DNA from: Elusimicrobiota bacterium
Lineage (GTDB): Bacteria; Elusimicrobiota; Elusimicrobia; FEN-1173
Direction of reading: 5' to 3'
Assembly: GCA_016714745.1 (NCBI GenBank)
Contig: JADKCG010000008.1
Coordinates: 1 to 64,000 of the forward strand
Length of the DNA stretch: 64,000 nucleotides
Below are positions 24,245 to 33,495 of the stretch, piece after piece. The first letter of the stretch is position 1. Each line of letters starts with the position of its first letter. The position numbers and the translations under genes are program-made. The notes beneath the pieces were generated by a model, which was given only the letters and a program-made list of their open reading frames with translations, did not search any database and was not told the origin of the DNA.

Positions 24245-25312
24245 ATGCCCACTGCCACGGCCCAAACGCTAACTGAAATCCAAAAGATTTCAATTATTTT
24301 GAGCACGCTCCCGGACGATCAATGCGTGGAAGTTTTAAAGAATTATCCCGAAGAAGAGGTGGAACGTATTTGTGCCGCGATGGTCAATCCGGTCCAGGTG
24401 GAGGAAGAAGCGCGGGCCCAGGTGCTTAATGAATTTTCAATCGCGCTGAGTGAAGAAGGAGGGCGGGCGGGGCTGGAAACGATTGAAGGGGTCTTGGCGC
24501 GATTGTATGGCGTGCGCCGTTCGTCTGAAATGGTGTTACGACTCAAAGCGGCGGGAGGTGAGGAAAAGGGGTTGGCGGCCCTGGCGGAAGAAGCGGGGCC
24601 AAGCGCGATTGCCAAAGCGTTGGCGCGAGAAATTCCAGGGGTGGCCGCTTTTGCCTTATCGGAAATGCCGAACCCCCTTGCGGCCAAGGTGTTGGTTTTG
24701 CTTCCGGAAACCACGCGGGGGGCGGTCCTCTTAGCCCGCGCGCGGGGGATCCATCTTCGATCGGAAATAGCCCTTTGGGTGCGGGAGGGTCTGCGAACGG
24801 CCCTGAGACCTCAAAAAGAAGGGGGGGCCCCGCCCCCGGAGCCAGCCGAAATCCTTGCGTCGGCCGAAATTTTGTCTCAGCTCACCACAGAGGTATCGAA
24901 GGGAATTTTGGAGGCCATCAGTAAACAGGATCCTGAACTGGGCAAGCGCGTGGCGGAAGCATTGTTCACGTTTGATGACCTGGTGCGCGTGGAGGATAAG
25001 GATCTTCAGCGGCTGTTAGGGAAAATAAACCAGTCGGACCTAAAGATCGCGCTCCGTAAGTGCGGGGAAGCCATTTCCGATAAAGTGTTTAAGAACATGT
25101 CTGAACGGGTGGGTACGGCCTTGAAAGAAGAAATCCAAATTTCACCGCCGCAAAAGTTGTTGGCGGTCCAAGAAGCCCAACGGCGGATTGCCTCCGCGAT
25201 CCGGGACATGGTTCGTGGAGGGGAAATCACTCTCATGGCGCGCGTTTCCACGGCCCGCGAAGAGGACGCCGCTCCCTCCGCGGAAGTCCCTCCCGAAGAG
25301 CAATTGGTCTAG
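24245..25312 (+). CDS. fliG: Flagellar motor switch protein FliG
   Basis: 355 residues. The N-terminal domain that binds FliF is at residues 1-100 (LTEIQKISIILSTLPDDQCVEVL), the middle domain follows with a possible EHPQ-like region, and the C-terminal torque domain contains the charged helix typical of FliG (VAEALFTFDDLVRVEDKDLQ, LGKINQSDLKIALRKC). That helix contacts MotA. A proline-rich insertion (GGAPPPEPAEIL) lies near residue 200 and a 25-residue extension at the end. A GC-rich hairpin lies in the 74-nt gap before the gene. Confidence 0.93.
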   Translation: MPTATAQTLTEIQKISIILSTLPDDQCVEVLKNYPEEEVERICAAMVNPVQVEEEARAQVLNEFSIALSEEGGRAGLETIEGVLARLYGVRRSSEMVLRLKAAGGEEKGLAALAEEAGPSAIAKALAREIPGVAAFALSEMPNPLAAKVLVLLPETTRGAVLLARARGIHLRSEIALWVREGLRTALRPQKEGGAPPPEPAEILASAEILSQLTTEVSKGILEAISKQDPELGKRVAEALFTFDDLVRVEDKDLQRLLGKINQSDLKIALRKCGEAISDKVFKNMSERVGTALKEEIQISPPQKLLAVQEAQRRIASAIRDMVRGGEITLMARVSTAREEDAAPSAEVPPEEQLV

Positions 25313-25321
25313 CGCCGAACG

Positions 25322-25894
25322 ATGTCTCCTAAGATACTGAAACAGTCGAAGATGACCGCCGGGACAGTGAAATTTGAACCGAAAGCCGGGGCCCGCGACG
25401 AGAAACGAACGGAAGAAATGCGGGTGGAACGGGAACGGCTGACCGCAGAGATTCGGCAGGAATTGGCCGCGGAAACAGCGGCCGCTCTCCAAGCGGAAAA
25501 AGAAAAGTTGGCGGCACTGTGGCAAACGGAACTGGACAATTTTTATGCGCGCAGTGAACCGGAAATGGCCCGGCTGATCCTGTCGATCTCGGCGCGGGTG
25601 TGCCGTCAGGAGCTGACGTTGAACCGAGAGGGCGTTCTTCAGTGGGTGCGGGAAGGTCTCTCGGTGTTGGGCGACGACGGGCCCCGCACTGTTCGCGTGC
25701 ACCACGACGACGTCTCCCTTGTTCGTGCGCTCTCCGAAACCGTGGGGGCGGGGGTCCGGATCCAAGGGGATTCGTCTTTGGCGCCGGGAGATGTGATGAT
25801 CGACGGGGAGAGGGAACAGTTCGACGCTCGTGTCTCCACTCGATTGGAAGAGCTGGATCGGGCGTTTCACCGTTTGGCGGATGAGGGCACATGA
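25322..25894 (+). CDS. fliH: Flagellar export stator protein FliH
   Basis: 190 residues. A long charged coiled coil (residues 25-75, REERERLTAEIRQE-type heptads) is followed by the FliH/HrpE C-terminal domain (EMARLILSISARVCRQELTL, SSLAPGDVMIDGEREQFDAR). FliH tethers the FliI ATPase to FliN at the export gate. It overlaps fliI by 4 nt (ATGA). Confidence 0.88.
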   Translation: MSPKILKQSKMTAGTVKFEPKAGARDEKRTEEMRVERERLTAEIRQELAAETAAALQAEKEKLAALWQTELDNFYARSEPEMARLILSISARVCRQELTLNREGVLQWVREGLSVLGDDGPRTVRVHHDDVSLVRALSETVGAGVRIQGDSSLAPGDVMIDGEREQFDARVSTRLEELDRAFHRLADEGT

Positions 25895-27209
25895 ATTTCA
25901 CGCGGTATGAAGACGTTGTGGAGAAGTTGCCCCTGTCCCGCCACGTCGGGCGGTTGACCCGCGTGTCGGGGGGGCTTTTGGAGGGGGTGGGCCCGGCGGT
26001 GGCGTTGGGGGAAGTCTGTCGGGTGTGGGAACGCACCGGGCACCGTTTCTTTTGGGCGGAAACCGTGGGGTTCCGTGACGAAACGATTTTATTCGCGCCG
26101 TTGACCGAAGTCGATGGGCTGGGCCCTGGAAGTATATGGATGAACGGCATTGGCGCCGTCTCCATGCCGGTGGGAGACGCGCTGTTGGGCCGCGTGGTGG
26201 ACCATCGCGGCATGCCGCTGGACGATCATGGTCCCTTGCGTCTCACGGAACGACGGGCGCTCCGAGCGTCTCCCCCGGAACCCATGCGGCGGCGACGCAT
26301 TCAAACCCCCCTCATCACCGGGGTGCGGGCGATTGACGGCGTGCTCACCTGCGGCCGGGGCCAACGCATCGGACTCTTTGCCGGCGGGGGTGTGGGAAAA
26401 AGTTCTCTTTTGGGCATGATCGCTCGGTCGACCCAGGCGGACGTGAACGTGATCTCTCTGGTGGGCGAACGCGGGCGCGAAGTTCGGGATTTCGTCGAAA
26501 AAGATTTGGGGGAAGCGGGGTTGGCGCGGTCGGTGGTGGTGGTGGCCACTTCGGATCAAACGCCCATGGCGAGGTTGCACGCGGCTTTGGGGGCCACGGC
26601 CGCGGCGGAACATTTCGCTTCGGAGGGGAAAGACGTTTTGCTCATGATGGATTCGGTCACGCGGCTGGCCATGGCGGGCCGGGAATTGGGGTTGGCCTTG
26701 GGGGAACCGCCCACGACCAAGGGGTACACGCCGTCGGTGTTCGCGTTCCTTCCGCGTCTGTTGGAACGGGCGGGCCTGTTTGAGAAGGGAGCATCACGGG
26801 ATTTTACACGGTGCTGGTGGAGGCCGACGACATGGACGAACCCGTGGCCGACGCGTTGCGATCTCTTTTGGATGGCCACGTGGTGCTGTCACGGAAATTG
26901 GCCACGCAAGGGCACTACCCGGCCGTGGACGTGATTGAATCTCTCAGCCGGCTCATGCCCGATGTGACCAGCCTGGAACACCAAAAAGCGGCCGGTCAAT
27001 TGCGCGAGGTTCTCGCCACCCACCGAGAGGCGGAAGACCTGATCCGCGTGGGCGCCTACGTGCGAGGGACAGACGCGAAAGTGGATTACGCCGTGGACCA
27101 TCTGGACCGGGTGAACGCGTTTCTCCGACAGGCCGTGTCGGCGGGGTCCCTGTTCGATCAAACCGAACGCCACCTGATGTCGCTTTTCGAAAAACCGGTC
27201 AGCGCATGA
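25891..27209 (+). pseudogene. fliI: Flagellar export ATPase FliI, one frame break
   Basis: Residues 1-298 are in the first frame and the remainder, from ITGFYTVLVEADDMDEP, in another. The join needs one extra base at the GGG near 26787-26789, which would restore the expected FEKGSITGFYT. Walker A is GGGVGKSS (residue about 168), Walker B LLMMDSVTR, and the C-terminal helical domain ends LMSLFEKPVSA, so the gene is otherwise complete at about 438 residues. FliI powers the flagellar type III export apparatus. Because all other parts are well conserved, a sequencing or assembly indel is more likely than real decay. Confidence 0.85.
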
Positions 27210-27649
27210 AAAAGTTTTTGTTTCGGTTGGAGACGCCCCTTCGGTTGCGCCGCCGAAAAGTGGATCGAGCGTCCCAAGACCTGGCGCGGGCGCGCTCGGA
27301 AGTCCTTTCGGTCAGGCGTGAATTGGAACGGTTGGAGAAAGAACACGCCCATTGGGCCCTTTCTCATCCCGTGACCGCGGACGGCGACATGGACCTGGCT
27401 CGGGACGGGCGACGAGTGGAATATATGGACCACTTGGAATCTTTAATGTTTCGCCAAAAAGAAGCGTTGGTTCCGTTGCGCGCTCGCGTATCGGCGTGCG
27501 AGGGGGCGCTTCAGAAAGCGGTGCGGGACCGTCAAATCCTTGAGCGTCTTAAAGAACTGCGGAAGAAAACATATTGGGATGAAATTCGCGCTCTGGAAAC
27601 AAAACGATCAGATTTTGCGGCGTCAGCGATGTTTCGGAGGTCAATCTAA
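27206..27649 (+). CDS. fliJ: Flagellar export protein FliJ
   Basis: 147 residues, helical throughout. The N-terminus KKFLFRLETPLRLRRRKVD matches the FliJ start (fRLe.vL..r), and the protein forms one long coiled coil. It sits in the standard place after fliI, where FliJ acts as the central stalk of the export ATPase and as an escort for chaperones. Overlaps both neighbours (ATGA and TAATG). Confidence 0.82.
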   Translation: MKKFLFRLETPLRLRRRKVDRASQDLARARSEVLSVRRELERLEKEHAHWALSHPVTADGDMDLARDGRRVEYMDHLESLMFRQKEALVPLRARVSACEGALQKAVRDRQILERLKELRKKTYWDEIRALETKRSDFAASAMFRRSI

Positions 27650-28329
27650 TGAACAATGCCATGCGTTACTCCCTATCGGCGGTTTTTACAAGTTTGGCCA
27701 CGTCTTACTTTGTGGGGGTTGGAATGGTTCGGCTGATCCAAACCCCCCGGTCCGTTCCATCCCCCTCCTTGCCCAGTGCGCCATCGGCTGGCACAGGTCT
27801 TGCAACACAATTGGGCGTGCGGGATGACCTGTTTCGACCCTTAGGGGCGCCGCCTGATCCCAACGAGGCCATATGGCGGTCGGTCAAGGGTGAGCAGACG
27901 TCATTGAAATCTCAAGTGGACAATCAAATGGCCACGATGCTTCGGGTCGAAGAACAGTGGCGCGGGAGCGATCGAAAAGTTGACGGGGTCGCCATCAAAG
28001 TGGCTGAGACCGAACGTTTGATGCAAGAAACAAAGAACGCTCTGGAGGCCGCCCAGATTCGGATTGGCAAGATGGAGGGGGCGCTCAAAGTGGCCCAGGA
28101 TCGGGAACAAAAAGCGACCATGACAGCGAAAAGGATGGTGAAAATGTTCGTTACCATGTCGCCTGAAAAGGCGGCGAAGATATTGGAAGAGTTGCCGAAC
28201 GGAGAAACCGCAGATTTGTTGGCCCGTATGAAAGAGGCCGAGGCCGCGGCGATTCTCACACTTTTCCCCCCGAAGCGGGCCGCCGCGTTATCGGCTCGCT
28301 TGGCAGGGAACCGAGGAGGTACTCCATGA
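27649..28329 (+). CDS. MotE/YlxF-like protein with MgtE N-domain
   Basis: 226 residues. One N-terminal membrane segment (residues 8-30), a proline/serine linker, a coiled coil (residues 75-155) and a C-terminal MgtE-type domain: KMFVTMSPEKAAKILEELPN, AEAAAILTLFPPKRAAALSA. This is the layout of the YlxF/MotE proteins found between fliJ and fliK in many flagellar operons; some are stator or motor chaperones. A strong sigma-54-type site lies inside the coding sequence at 27789. Confidence 0.75.
   Translation: MNNAMRYSLSAVFTSLATSYFVGVGMVRLIQTPRSVPSPSLPSAPSAGTGLATQLGVRDDLFRPLGAPPDPNEAIWRSVKGEQTSLKSQVDNQMATMLRVEEQWRGSDRKVDGVAIKVAETERLMQETKNALEAAQIRIGKMEGALKVAQDREQKATMTAKRMVKMFVTMSPEKAAKILEELPNGETADLLARMKEAEAAAILTLFPPKRAAALSARLAGNRGGTP
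27789..27804 (+). promoter_or_regulatory. Intragenic sigma-54 promoter in the motE-like gene
   Basis: TGGCACAGGTCTTGCA, 15 of 16 match to TGGCACG-N4-TTGCA, GG and GC 10 nt apart. It lies about 520 nt upstream of fliK, within the linker of the motE-like gene, and would drive fliK, flgD and flgE. Confidence 0.6.
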
Positions 28330-29942
28330 GTGTGCCAATGGTTGGGCCTGGACCCCTTGAGGGAGGGCCGAAAAGTTTGCCGGGACCGGCAAAAAGCGAA
28401 GACACTTTCTCTGGTCATTTCAAGCAGGCCTGCGATCGACCCCAGGAAGATTCAAATTCTTCGCTGGTTCCGCCGTCAGAGGATCATTCCGATACGCCTA
28501 ACGGTTTGCTCCGTTCTCCTCGTCTTTCGAAGGGAGAGGGCTTTGTCTCCGTTGCAGGGCCAGAAACTTCTTCTGAAGATGGCACCGAACCCCTAGACGG
28601 CGAAACCCTTCTTTTACCAAACCCCAAGGGAATCCTCGTTTCTCTTACTGCGAATGCGAACGTCGAAGAGGTCCTGGTTTCCGCCGAGCCGGATCAAGAC
28701 GGCGGGCGGAATCAAACGACCACGGCCGAGAAATCATTGGTTGCTTCGACAGATCCCAGCGTTCTTTTGGCGAAACCGCTCTTAGAAATCACCGAAAAAT
28801 CCGAGCCTGAGACCAAGGAAGAATGGATGAAAAACCAGGCCCCGCCGGGACACCTTCTTCCTCCCGTTGTTGCTCCGGTCCCGATTCCTTTGGCGATCGT
28901 CCTGCCGGCGGAACCCAGCGAGCCCATCCTGAACGAACCCTCAGCGATTGTCTTGAATGAAGAACCTGTTTCCGTTTCTGGGGTCACAGCGGCCGTGAAC
29001 GTCACGGCTCCTGTTCTGGCGGGGGCGATGCCTTTGGCCGGTCCGAAAATTGAAGGCGCCTCTCGCGCCCTGACCGCTGATGTTGACATTTCGGCCCCTC
29101 GGAAAGAGCGTTCCGAAACAACGAAAAAAAATCAAGCCTCTCAATCTGTTCTTGTTGATGGCGCCAAAGACCAGACGGTTCCTCTTGAGTCCGGTCTGGG
29201 TTTTTCGGTGGAACCAACGGTCAAGGGGTCTCGGCCGGATTCCGGGATGTCATCGACCGAGAAACAGGGGAAGCCATCCCCCCAAGACGCTTCGGAAGCC
29301 AAACCGGTGACTCACACCGCCCAAGGGATTCCTCCTGAGGCGAGTCCACAGATCACCGTAACGGCCGACGTTGCCCCCAAACGCAAGGAAACCCCAGGGA
29401 TTTCCCCCCTCGGTTCAGATCCCATCAGTCGAAGCGGAGGGGATTCTGTTCCTCTGGGGAAAATGCCGATTCCCGAGTCTTCACCCCTTGCGGAATTGCG
29501 TCCGGCGGAATCGGTTCGGTCCGCCGCACCGGTGCTCACCCCCTCCCCTGTGGACCTCGCCCGACAAATTCATGTTCACTTGGAGTCTGGGCGGTCAGTG
29601 GTGCACATCGAGCTTCAGCCCGACCATCTGGGAGAATTGCGCATCTCCATGGAGACGAAAGGCAAAGACGTGTCCATGCAGTTTACGGTGGACAACGACA
29701 ACGCGCGACACGCGGTGGTGGCGGGATTGCGTGAAATCACGGGAACCTTATCGTCTTTGGGGTGGAGCGTCAACGGTTTGGCGGTCCATGTGTCTTCGGG
29801 AGGCGTCGGAAATGGCCGCGGTGACTCGCTTGGCCCCGCGTGGGGCCAAGGACAAAATCAGTCCAACACGCTTCCCACCGAACCCGAAGTGTCCGCTCAA
29901 AAACAAGGAGCGGGGGAATGGCGCGTCGATTTAGTGGCATAA
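28326..29942 (+). CDS. fliK: Flagellar hook-length control protein FliK
   Basis: 538 residues. About 400 residues of low-complexity, proline/serine/glutamate-rich sequence precede the C-terminal Flg_hook domain: VDLARQIHVHLESGRSVVHI, ELQPDHLGELRISMETKG, VSMQFTVDNDNARHAVVAGL. FliK is an exported ruler whose C-terminal domain switches export specificity when the hook is finished. The N-terminal part is much longer than in many homologues and rich in repeats of a kind. Confidence 0.88.
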   Translation: MSVPMVGPGPLEGGPKSLPGPAKSEDTFSGHFKQACDRPQEDSNSSLVPPSEDHSDTPNGLLRSPRLSKGEGFVSVAGPETSSEDGTEPLDGETLLLPNPKGILVSLTANANVEEVLVSAEPDQDGGRNQTTTAEKSLVASTDPSVLLAKPLLEITEKSEPETKEEWMKNQAPPGHLLPPVVAPVPIPLAIVLPAEPSEPILNEPSAIVLNEEPVSVSGVTAAVNVTAPVLAGAMPLAGPKIEGASRALTADVDISAPRKERSETTKKNQASQSVLVDGAKDQTVPLESGLGFSVEPTVKGSRPDSGMSSTEKQGKPSPQDASEAKPVTHTAQGIPPEASPQITVTADVAPKRKETPGISPLGSDPISRSGGDSVPLGKMPIPESSPLAELRPAESVRSAAPVLTPSPVDLARQIHVHLESGRSVVHIELQPDHLGELRISMETKGKDVSMQFTVDNDNARHAVVAGLREITGTLSSLGWSVNGLAVHVSSGGVGNGRGDSLGPAWGQGQNQSNTLPTEPEVSAQKQGAGEWRVDLVA

Positions 29943-29956
29943 AGAGGAGGCAACCC

Positions 29957-30367
29957 ATGGCAGAATCAGTCAGTCCCGTCTCAACGTCCGATCCAGGCCA
30001 GTATACGGCCAAACGTTCCAAAGGAGAATTGGATAAGAACGCGTTTCTTCGATTGCTCACCACTCAGCTGGAAAACCAGGACCCCCTCAACCCGGCGTCC
30101 GAGCAAGAGATGGTGGGGACTCTGGCCCAGTTCACCGCCCTGGAACAGACCGGTAAATTGGCGGATTCCATGGAAGCCCTGACAAAAACCAACCAATGGA
30201 GCCAGGGGAGTACCCTTTTGGGGCGCACAGTCTTGGGTCTGAATGAAGCGGGTGAAACGGTTCAGGGAATGGTTTTGGGGTTGGGCATGGTGGAGGATAA
30301 AATGGTCCTGCATCTGGACAATGAAAAAACCATGCCGCTGACCGGCCTCACCGCCGTTAAGGCCTAA
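29957..30367 (+). CDS. flgD: Hook-assembly scaffold FlgD
   Basis: 136 residues from ATG 29957, with GAGGAGG upstream. KGELDKNAFLRLLTTQLENQ, then DPLNPASEQEMVGTLAQFTA, is the FlgD signature, and the C-terminus covers part of the tudor-like domain. FlgD caps the growing hook. The protein is shorter than the usual 220 residues, as the C-terminal fibronectin-type domain is reduced. The next gene overlaps its stop by 1 nt. Confidence 0.9.
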   Translation: MAESVSPVSTSDPGQYTAKRSKGELDKNAFLRLLTTQLENQDPLNPASEQEMVGTLAQFTALEQTGKLADSMEALTKTNQWSQGSTLLGRTVLGLNEAGETVQGMVLGLGMVEDKMVLHLDNEKTMPLTGLTAVKA

Positions 30368-30720
30368 TGGACAGCCTGGGTCCCGTTGGAAACGCCGGGG
30401 CGTCCCTTCCCGTGGGGCCCCGGGGCAACCGTCCGGCGGACGGGTTCGACAGTATTTTCCGTCGAGAACTGGTTAAGTTCTCAAAACACGCGGAAGACCG
30501 TCTTCAACGGGACGGCGTCAAGCTTACGGAGGCGGAAAAAGAGCGGTTGGATACCGGGATGGACAAGGCGGCGGCGAAGGGGGCCCGCTCGTCGCTTCTC
30601 CTGATGGACGACAAGGTGTTCATCGCCAACGTCCGAGAAAAGATCGTGATCACCTCCATGACGCGCGACCGGTTGCGCGACAACGTGTTCACTCAAATCG
30701 ATAGCGCCGTTATTTTGTGA
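30367..30720 (+). CDS. Flagellar operon protein (TIGR02530-like)
   Basis: 117 residues, ATG overlapping the flgD stop. FSKHAEDRLQRDGVKLTEAE, then GMDKAAAKGARSSLLLMDD and NVFTQIDSAVIL are features of the conserved but poorly characterised family always found between flgD and flgE. The terminal FTQIDSAVI is diagnostic. Its biochemical role is unknown. Confidence 0.8.
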   Translation: MDSLGPVGNAGASLPVGPRGNRPADGFDSIFRRELVKFSKHAEDRLQRDGVKLTEAEKERLDTGMDKAAAKGARSSLLLMDDKVFIANVREKIVITSMTRDRLRDNVFTQIDSAVIL

Positions 30721-30726
30721 GTTAGT

Positions 30727-30742
30727 TCGCACGGATCTTGCA
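30727..30742 (+). promoter_or_regulatory. Sigma-54-like site upstream of flgE
   Basis: TCGCACGGATCTTGCA. All positions match TGGCACG-N4-TTGCA except one G of the GG element, which is C. It lies 60 nt upstream of flgE. This mismatch should weaken it strongly. Confidence 0.5.
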
Positions 30743-30801
30743 TAAGTTAAAAACGAAGAGTTGACAGGGAAGCTCATCCAAAACCAGGAGGAACCGAATC
30801 T

Positions 30802-32824
30802 ATGATGCCAGCCTTGTTCTCAGGAGTGTCGGGATTAAAGAACCACCAGTTTCGAATGAACGTGATCGGAAATAATCTTTCAAACGTGAACACCATCGGT
30901 TACAAATACAACCGCGTCAGTTTCGCGGATCTGGTGTATCAGACGATTCGGGATGCGTCTGCGCCCCAGAACGTGGGGGGAACCAATCCTGTCCAGTTGG
31001 GGTTGGGGTCCTTTATCCACAGCGTTGACACCATCGCGACCCAGGGCAACTTAGAGGCCACGGGACGATCCACGGACATGTCCCTGCAGGGAGACGGTTT
31101 CTTTGTTGTCAACGATGGGAACAAAAATAAATATTCCCGCGCCGGACTGATGGAGTTGGGGTTGCGGGGCAACCTGGTGAACCCCTCGGACGGTTCTATA
31201 TATATGGGATGGAACGCGATCAACAGCGTGGTGGACACTTCGGGGCCCGTGGAGGAACTATCCATCCCTGTGGGCGACGTTTTGCCGGCCCAACGAACAG
31301 GGCGGATGACGTTCAACGGAAACCTGGACGCGGCGGGGACCCTGATTCAAGGAACCATTTCCGAAACTCAGCCCCTCTTAACTTCCGCCTCCGGAGCGAC
31401 TTTGGCCAGCACTCTTCGAAATTCTGCCGGCGCATCGCTGGGACTTACAACAGGAGACACCCTTTCTATTACTGGGTCTGTGGGAGGCGTCTTAATTGCA
31501 GGAGCTCCCTTGGTTATTGGGGCCGGGACCACGCTGGCCAACATCGCGGCCGCGGTACAAGCGGCCCTGCGAACGGTGGCGGACGGGGCTCTCACTGAAA
31601 CCGCTGTGGTTCAGGCCGACGGTTCCATCCGGGTCACCTCCGACGCGGCGAACGCAATCACAAACCTCCAAATCAGCGTGCCTGGGAACACCTTGGCCAA
31701 CAACGCGTTCCGCTTTCCTGTGGCCATTGCCGGGGGCGGGTTGACGGGAGATACAGGGGCTGCTACTACGCCCCGCCGTGGCGGCGGATACTCTCGTTAC
31801 CCTGAAATCGTCGTCAGGCGTTTCTTTGGGATTGGCCGCTGGGGATGATATAACGATGATATCGGCGAACGTCAAAGGGTCCATCCTGGCCTCAACCCCG
31901 GTAATGGCGGATATCCTCGCGGGAACCACCTACGGGGATTATCGAGACGCCCTGCGGACCGCGCTTTTCACAGGGGCTCCGGCGTTGGGTGAAGATTTAA
32001 CGATCAGTTCTAACGGAACCCTTTATCTCACGGGATCGGATGGAGCCGCCAACACGGTCACCGGCATCGTTTTGGGCGCTGGGCCAAACCCGTCCGACGA
32101 CCTTCGGGCGACGTTCTCCGCGTCCCAGAGTTTTGGGGAAATTCAACGGGCTCAGGACGCCACGGCGTATCGCACATCGACGCAGGTGTTTGACTCTCTG
32201 GGAAATCCCTTGGCCGTGGATTATTTGTTTTCAAAAACCGCCACCAACAGTTGGGGGTGGACCGCTTCTTTTGAGGGAAGTCCTGTGGGAAGCGGGGTGA
32301 TGAACTTCGATAGTGCGGGAACCTTGGTGACCCCCACCGGAAGCATTTCCATTCCGCTTGTGAACGGGGCGGCCACTCCCCTGGCCATCGCGGTGGATTT
32401 CACCGGATGCAGTCAGTTCACCAGCGACTCTTCCATTGTTTTGAACACCCAAGACGGGTTTAGCAGTGCCACCTTAAACGGATTCTCTATTGGACAATCC
32501 GGCGATGTGGTCGGCACGTTCTCCAACGGCCGAAACCTCACGTTGGGGCAGTTGGCGGTGGCGAACTTCCGCAACGCTTCCGGTTTGAAACGGGAAGGCG
32601 GAAATTTTATGACGGAATCGTCGAACTCGGGCACCGCGCAGTTCGGCGCGGCGCGCAGTGGCGGACGCGGAAGCATTATTTCCGGTACCCTGGAGATGTC
32701 AAACGTCGACGTGGCTCGGGAATTTACCGATATGATCGTGACTCAACGCGGATTCCAATCCAACGCCCGCGTGATCACCACCTCCGACCAGATGCTGGAA
32801 GAGTTGGTGAACCTGAAACGATAA
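30802..32824 (+). pseudogene. flgE: Flagellar hook protein FlgE, one frame break
   Basis: Residues 1-323 in the first frame (start GVSGLKNHQFRMNVIGNNLS, typical hook N-terminus) and the rest in a second frame to the C-terminal GTLEMSNVDVAREFTDMIVT and NARVITTSDQMLEELVNL. The frames meet near a CCCC run at 31775; removing one base there joins them. Together about 670 residues. The D2-D3 part contains two flagellin-hook-IN-like segments (ASLGLTTGDTLSITGS and VSLGLAAGDDITMIS). FlgE polymerises into the hook. Start ATG 30802 has AGGAGG upstream; ATG 30805 is next. Confidence 0.85.
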
Positions 32825-32841
32825 TAAGGAGACCGTGACCG

Positions 32842-33495
32842 ATGGCACTGATTGAAAAAGAGACGCTGTTAAAAGGGTTGTGGGATGTGGTTTTGATCAC
32901 GTTGTCGGGAACGGTTTGCGTGGTGGGGTCGGGGTTCGCGGTGAACCGCGCTCTGGCCCGTACCGGAATGCCGTTGGTCTCAGCGACGCCCGCCGTACCA
33001 GGGGCGCCCGCCGTCCCTGGGGCGCCTGCCGTCCTTCCGGTTGCGGGGGTTCCCCCGCCGTTGGGAGAACCGGCCACCGTTCAATCCAATGCGCATCAAG
33101 AAGAGTCCGCGGTCAAAGAGCCCGCGCACGGCGAAGAAAAAAAGGATAAGAAAAAGAAAAAAAAGAAGGAAGGCGAAGGAGCGGGATTGGGGGGGGGATT
33201 AACGTATCCGTTGAAAACCACGGTGGTGAACTTGGCCATAGACTCCAATCACCGGTTTGCCAAGGTCTCGATCACCTTGGAAGCCGATTCGGAAGAAGCC
33301 GCGGCCGAACTGAAAGAGGTGGATCATCAAATCTACGACTGCCTCATCGATACCTTGGGGAACGTCCGCGCCCAGGATATTGGGTCCAATGCGGGAAAGG
33401 ATTTGTTGAAAGAAACTCTGCGGACAAAAATGAACAAATTTTTGAAGGAAGGGAAAATACTCAACGTCTACATGACGGAATTCTTGGTCCAATGA
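32842..33495 (+). CDS. fliL: Flagellar stator-associated protein FliL
   Basis: 217 residues. One N-terminal membrane helix (LWDVVLITLSGTVCVVGSGF), a linker with AVPGAPAVPGAPAV repeats and a Lys-rich block of about 15 residues, then the FliL domain: YPLKTTVVNLAIDSNHRFAK, VSITLEADSEE, and a C-terminal KILNVYMTEFLVQ. FliL stabilises stators around the motor. The repeat-rich linker is longer than usual. Confidence 0.88.
   Translation: MALIEKETLLKGLWDVVLITLSGTVCVVGSGFAVNRALARTGMPLVSATPAVPGAPAVPGAPAVLPVAGVPPPLGEPATVQSNAHQEESAVKEPAHGEEKKDKKKKKKKEGEGAGLGGGLTYPLKTTVVNLAIDSNHRFAKVSITLEADSEEAAAELKEVDHQIYDCLIDTLGNVRAQDIGSNAGKDLLKETLRTKMNKFLKEGKILNVYMTEFLVQ

Noticed and set aside
28288..28295. GCCGATAA on the minus strand inside the MotE-like gene
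   Set aside because: No -35-like octamer at 11 nt and no gene on that strand downstream; taken as chance.
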